From CAYWLI01 sp964519535 (GTDB lineage Bacteria; Desulfobacterota; B13-G15; RBG-16-54-18), in assembly GCA_964519535.1 (NCBI GenBank), contig CAZFIR010000018.1:1-10073 (forward strand): 10,073 bases of DNA, read 5' to 3'. Numbering within the stretch: the first letter of the stretch is position 1; every line of letters begins with the position of its first letter. Under the pieces are notes generated by a model, which saw only the letters and a program-made list of their open reading frames with translations, was not told the DNA's origin and made no database searches. Positions 7,180 through 10,073 of the stretch are shown in pieces. A program made the translations under genes and the position numbers.

Positions 7180-7335
7180 GTGCTTTTACCTCCTTTCCCC
7201 TAACTTGTTGTTGATTATGCCTTTTCCTCCTTATTAAATGTTTTGCGTGTATTTGAAGTTTGCCGAAGGCGATTTTGGGAAATCTTTGATTTTCTTTTAT
7301 CCACTGTTATGTAAAGTTGCTCGCCTATCGTTTTC

Positions 7336-7890
7336 TCAAACCTTTAAAATATTCCACATAGGGACTTTCTTCATATATTCTTTGTAGGCATTTCCAAATT
7401 TCCTTATATCGTATTCGCTCTCTTTTCTGGCTGATATCCAGAAGCAAAATAGTGATACTACGCCTAAAATTACTGCAAGAATAGATTGAAAAACTAACAT
7501 TAAAGCAATAGACCAGATTGCCATCCCCAGAGTCATGGGTTGGCGAACAAAACTATATATACCTGAATCAATAAAAGTGGTGGTAGCAGTAAAATCAGTG
7601 GTTTTCGGTTTACCTTTGTACTTCAAAGCATGCATCGATGATGCGATTAAATAACCTGAAGGGATCTGAAGTAGTAAACCAACAACTGTTAACCAGTGAA
7701 TATTCAACTGTCCCCATAATTTAAACGTACCAAGGGTCAATTCGAGCGTCAGCAAGGTTAAAAAGATAGCCAAACCTGTGTGCATATAGATTTCACTGGT
7801 CACATGTTCTCTCAATGCTTGAATTATATATCTTCCATTAACAATCCAAATGATTGTACAAATACCAACACAAAGTATATATCGGTACAT
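7336..7890 (-). CDS. isoprenylcysteine carboxyl methyltransferase (ICMT/PEMT)-like membrane protein
   Basis: This 184-residue polytopic protein resembles the ICMT/phospholipid-methyltransferase fold, whose members use S-adenosylmethionine to methylate lipids or other hydrophobic substrates in the membrane. Hydrophobic segments lie at about 3-18, 37-55, 67-85 and 124-152. The family signature region is present as IDSGIYSFVRQPMTLG (107-122), followed after the last helices by RKESEYDIRKFGNAYKEYMKKVPMW (155-179), which matches the usual E-x-x-L/I-x-x-x-FG-x-x-Y-x-x-Y-x-x-x-VP pattern. The usual RHP is RQP here (116-118), replacing a conserved His near the cofactor site, so activity or specificity may differ. 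AGAAGGA precedes the ATG. It is AT-rich and is the first gene after the likely promoter. Its link to the exporter is only positional. Confidence 0.78.
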   Translation of the reverse strand: MYRYILCVGICTIIWIVNGRYIIQALREHVTSEIYMHTGLAIFLTLLTLELTLGTFKLWGQLNIHWLTVVGLLLQIPSGYLIASSMHALKYKGKPKTTDFTATTTFIDSGIYSFVRQPMTLGMAIWSIALMLVFQSILAVILGVVSLFCFWISARKESEYDIRKFGNAYKEYMKKVPMWNILKV

Positions 7891-7968
7891 CTTTTTTTCC
7901 TTCTAATGTAGCTTTATCAAGCAAGCAATTTTATATAACAAAGACGTTATCGCGGAAAATCTCCTTTC

Positions 7969-7983
7969 TCACGCCGTTCGTGA
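7969..7983. repeat. short inverted repeat TCACG-N5-CGTGA
   Basis: A perfect 5-bp inverted repeat separated by 5 bp (CCGTT on the plus strand) lies where the transcript from the adjacent promoter candidate would begin. It could be an operator half-site pair or form a 5' hairpin in the leader. With only 5 bp per arm, chance cannot be excluded. Confidence 0.35.
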
Positions 7984-7986
7984 CAA

Positions 7987-8015
7987 ATCATATAAAACGC
8001 CCCTCACCCCTGCAA
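7987..8015 (-). promoter_or_regulatory. candidate sigma-70-type promoter for the membrane protein and exporter genes
   Basis: On the minus strand TTGCAG (8010-8015) is separated by 17 bp from TATGAT (7987-7992). The -10 box matches the consensus at five of six positions, the -35 box at only three. Transcription would begin near 7980 and leave a leader of about 90 nt before the methyltransferase-like gene. Gaps downstream are small (49-156 bp or less), so the whole run to the response regulator could be read from here. A weaker alternative is the TG-T-TATATA box near 7930-7939. Confidence 0.38.
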
Positions 8016-8312
8016 CAGGAAAGCGATAAAGTGAAAGATAGAAGAGTAAACTGTATCTATGGTGGATGAGAAGGGAAGATGGTACTTGCGCAGTGAGTGG
8101 ACTATGAGGGAGTCCTGCTTTTAATTTGCTACATCTTTTCTGATGGGGCTACGGGTAGGCATATCTGGATCTGCAATCCTTTTTTCGAGTTCTTGGCTGC
8201 AATGGTCCCGCCATGTATGTATGCCTATTGCGTCAGGATTAATAAGATAAAGTTCTTTTTTACGATGGGCCAGAAGAAGGAGTGGGGGCTGCTTCTTTAC
8301 AGATTCATTGTC

Positions 8313-8780
8313 TTAACCACCGGCTGTTTGTGGAAAGGCAGTATTTGAGTAGAGATATTCTACCTTTTCTTTGTGTTTGAGTTCCTGGTTTGCCATCTTG
8401 AGCAACAGATCCTTGACCTCTCCATCAGGATGGATATCCGCCAGGTTCTTGTAAAAATTGTACGAATTGAGCTCTCTGTGGGCAGCGACGAGGTATATGT
8501 CTTTTGTCTCCATGCCCTTTTCGATATCGGGTAGCTCCAGATACTCCGCTATCTCGTAATCGATCACCTCATCAAGTTTTAACGCATCGGCGCCATAGGT
8601 GCCCTGGAGATAATTCCGCAGAAACTCCTCGTGTTTCGTTTCCTCCTCTGCAAGGAAGAGGAGGGCATCCTTGGCAATGGTATCTTCAACAAGATTATAG
8701 AGATCCATGTAGAACTCATGGGCCTCCCTTTCCTTCTGTATTGCCGTTTCAATAATGGATTTTACGTTTCTATCCTGCAT
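8313..8780 (-). CDS. ferritin-like / rubrerythrin-type diiron protein
   Basis: This 155-residue soluble four-helix-bundle protein has the full set of ligands for a ferritin-like diiron centre, arranged as two similar halves. These are Glu17 (KEREAHEFY) with Glu47-x-x-His50 (EEETKHEEF), and Glu103 (HRELNSYNFY) with Glu133-x-x-His136 (NQELKHKEKVE). Such proteins usually handle peroxide or iron in anaerobes. There is no C-terminal rubredoxin domain, so it is the 'ferritin-like domain only' type and would need another electron donor. The frame is open to 8828, where TAATG overlaps the previous gene's stop. The ATG at 8778-8780 is preferred because CGGAG lies nine bases upstream and the protein then begins directly with the first helix. 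The longer 171-residue form remains possible. It is probably co-transcribed with the DUF4388 gene before it. Confidence 0.87.
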   Translation of the reverse strand: MQDRNVKSIIETAIQKEREAHEFYMDLYNLVEDTIAKDALLFLAEEETKHEEFLRNYLQGTYGADALKLDEVIDYEIAEYLELPDIEKGMETKDIYLVAAHRELNSYNFYKNLADIHPDGEVKDLLLKMANQELKHKEKVEYLYSNTAFPQTAGG

Positions 8781-8789
8781 TGTATATAT

Positions 8790-8794
8790 CTCCG
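8790..8794 (-). promoter_or_regulatory. ribosome-binding site favouring the short start of the ferritin-like gene
   Basis: CGGAG on the minus strand lies nine bases upstream of the ATG at 8778-8780. The alternative start at 8826-8828 has AAGGGG only two bases before it, too close for efficient initiation unless it is coupled to termination of the preceding gene. Confidence 0.55.
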
Positions 8795-8827
8795 ATGCTA
8801 TTTTTTTTATCATACGGCATGTCGCCA

Positions 8828-10015
8828 TTACCCCTTAGCTTTCTTTTTGTTCTGAGTCTTATGTAGTATCTCTTCCAGAAACGTCTCAATCTCGTGGACT
8901 GTCCTTATCTTTTCGGTCGAATCCCTCTGATATTCTTTAACGTAAGATAGAATCTGTTCAATTTCATTCAGTGTGCTCCGGGTGATTTTTGAGCCGAGGA
9001 TCTCGTCCTCTTTATGTAGGATGTTTTGTAAAAGAGCATTGAAACTCTGTATGAGCAGAATACGCTCTTGCTGACGGTCTTGGAATTTGTTAATAACTTC
9101 TAATAAAGCTTGTTCTTTGCCGGCAGCATCACTACCCACGTCGAAATACTGAAGAAGATCTTGTTGTTCGGGTGACAACTGAGCTTTGCACTCGGCGAAT
9201 ATCGTGAATACCATAGTTCCGAGTTCAAGTTCGAGGGTTTTGTAGACGATCTGAAAAATATTATTATATATATTTATAATATCTATAAAGTTGACGACGT
9301 CGCTTTCTTCTTTCCAGGTCTTTTCGATAAACCCGGACATCTGCAACGAGTAAATAATTTTATAGGTTGCAACCTCAGCATAACCGCTGTCGTTGATCAC
9401 CTGCTTCACCGTCCGGTTGCCATCCATTAAGGAGAGAATGCGCCACTCGTTTTTAGTGAGTTTGAGTTTTTCCGTGTCTCCCATTTTCCCTGATATCTTG
9501 AAGATTAACTGTTCGCTCGAAATTTCCCTTTTTATGATTGACCGTTCATCTATCCGCCGTGAGGCTTCCATGATAATGCCCATGGGATTCAAGGGGATAA
9601 ACAGTTTCCCCTTAACATTGAGGGGCGTATCCGTGTACTCGAAGTCTCCGGCTTCCCATAGAAAGAGATCGTATAAAATCTCCTCGGCCTGAAGGTACAG
9701 GAAATCTTTCAAGCTACTCCTCGAAATATATCCTTGTTCCACCAAAAATCTGCCCAATTGCTGATTTTTCTCCTTAGCTAACTGCAGACACTCCTGGAGT
9801 TTCGCATCCGAGAGCACCCCCTTCGACCTCAAAAAATGACCCAAGCGGAATTCTTGTTGTGAACTCGTGGCATAGACAATGAGGCCGCTTTTTATAAAGA
9901 TCTTAGCCGTATTCCCGCCACCGCTTATCTGCAGGACACCGGTTTTTTTATCAAAGGACAAAAATTGTAAGAGGTTGGCGATATTGAAGGTTTCAAGACT
10001 GCCGGCAAGTGGCAT
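8828..10015 (-). CDS. DUF4388 (PatA N-terminal-like) regulatory protein
   Basis: This 395-residue protein is cytoplasmic: no signal peptide or membrane helix is visible. Residues about 1-150 form a DUF4388/PatA-type domain, with the hallmark start LAGSLETFNIANLLQFLSFD, the strand KTGVLQISGGGNTAKIFIKSGLIVYATS, paired LGHFLRSKGVL and LGRFLVEQGYI repeats, and LYDLFLWEAGDFEY. Residues about 185-232 look like a winged-helix (LTKNEWRILSLMDGNRTVKQVINDSG). The rest (about 245-390) is a helical, partly coiled-coil tail that I do not recognise. DUF4388 proteins are common in Desulfobacterota and Myxococcota, often as signalling or cell-polarity adaptors; the role here is unknown. The ATG at 10013-10015 is the only start after an in-frame TAA at 10031-10033, and its ribosome-binding site is weak (AAAAGGG ten bases away). 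Confidence 0.85.
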   Translation of the reverse strand: MPLAGSLETFNIANLLQFLSFDKKTGVLQISGGGNTAKIFIKSGLIVYATSSQQEFRLGHFLRSKGVLSDAKLQECLQLAKEKNQQLGRFLVEQGYISRSSLKDFLYLQAEEILYDLFLWEAGDFEYTDTPLNVKGKLFIPLNPMGIIMEASRRIDERSIIKREISSEQLIFKISGKMGDTEKLKLTKNEWRILSLMDGNRTVKQVINDSGYAEVATYKIIYSLQMSGFIEKTWKEESDVVNFIDIINIYNNIFQIVYKTLELELGTMVFTIFAECKAQLSPEQQDLLQYFDVGSDAAGKEQALLEVINKFQDRQQERILLIQSFNALLQNILHKEDEILGSKITRSTLNEIEQILSYVKEYQRDSTEKIRTVHEIETFLEEILHKTQNKKKAKG

Positions 10016-10073
10016 AGGAGAATAGCCCTTTTATAATCCTATGATCCGCGATTGTACATGATGGCCACCAATC

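Larger units (their letters stand above)
7891..8312. other. 422-bp intergenic region without a supportable gene
   Basis: Between the ferritin-like gene and the methyltransferase-like gene no open frame on either strand combines a ribosome-binding site with convincing protein character. The part nearest the methyltransferase holds a promoter candidate (7987-8015), an inverted repeat (7969-7983), a second AT-rich TATATAAAAT box (7926-7935) and a leader containing an isolated AAAGGAG (7961-7967). The part next to the ferritin-like gene shows no convincing intrinsic terminator: AAGAAG/CTTCTT can pair around a 12-nt loop but no T run follows. Confidence 0.6.

Noticed and set aside
7854..8069. Plus-strand open frame of 71 codons
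   Set aside because: It begins inside the methyltransferase-like gene and covers the promoter region. Its composition looks random and there is no initiation signal.
8250..8312. Hairpin AAGAAG/CTTCTT after the ferritin-like gene as a terminator
   Set aside because: The loop is 12 nt, the stem is AU-rich and no T run follows on the minus strand.
7891..8312. Riboswitch or structured RNA in the intergenic gap
   Set aside because: No recalled riboswitch core motif was found; only a 5-bp stem is evident.
8097..8348. Plus-strand open frame of 83 codons in the gap after the ferritin-like gene
   Set aside because: No ribosome-binding site, no recognisable protein character, and it runs into the 3' end of the ferritin-like gene on the opposite strand.
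10031..10072. Possible C-terminal end of an upstream gene (minus-strand frame ending in TAA at 10031-10033)
   Set aside because: Only 13 sense codons are visible, and another minus-strand frame also ends nearby in TAG. There is too little sequence to support any coding claim.

Overview
The window looks like a chromosomal stretch from a diderm (Gram-negative-type) bacterium. Two predicted secreted proteins, an outer-membrane beta-barrel and a LolD/LolC-like ABC exporter all require a second membrane. A DUF4388 protein beside a rubrerythrin-like ferritin, together with moderate GC, points towards Desulfobacterota (former Deltaproteobacteria) or a relative. That taxonomic placement is an inference, not something read from a marker gene. 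All eleven supported genes lie on the minus strand, so they are read from high to low coordinates. No tRNA, rRNA, CRISPR array, insertion sequence or integrase was seen.

Right-hand part (about 8313-10015): a DUF4388/PatA-type regulatory protein is followed by a small ferritin-like diiron protein, with a TAATG junction or short spacer between them. Then comes a gap of about 420 bp without a supportable gene. It holds the best promoter candidate in the window (a TATGAT box 17 bp from TTGCAG) with a small inverted repeat at the predicted transcript start.

Middle part (6748-7890): two short AT-richer genes for integral membrane proteins. One is an isoprenylcysteine-methyltransferase-like (ICMT/PEMT-fold) protein, the other an unrecognised four-helix membrane protein.

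Left-hand part (84-6698): a tightly packed seven-gene run. It encodes, in order of transcription, a secreted TPR protein, a LolD/MacB-type ATPase, an FtsX-fold permease, a LolA-like periplasmic lipoprotein-sorting-type protein, an outer-membrane beta-barrel, a LytS-type membrane histidine kinase and a LytTR response regulator. ATPase and permease overlap by 4 bp and kinase and regulator by 14 bp. The TPR and ATPase genes are 1 bp apart.

Together the run reads as a complete envelope-spanning export route: inner-membrane ATPase and permease, periplasmic carrier, outer-membrane barrel. It carries its own membrane-stress-type two-component system. The cargo is not visible in the sequence; a lipid, lipoprotein or other amphiphile is the most economical guess. 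This self-regulated Lol-like module is the most interesting object in the window.
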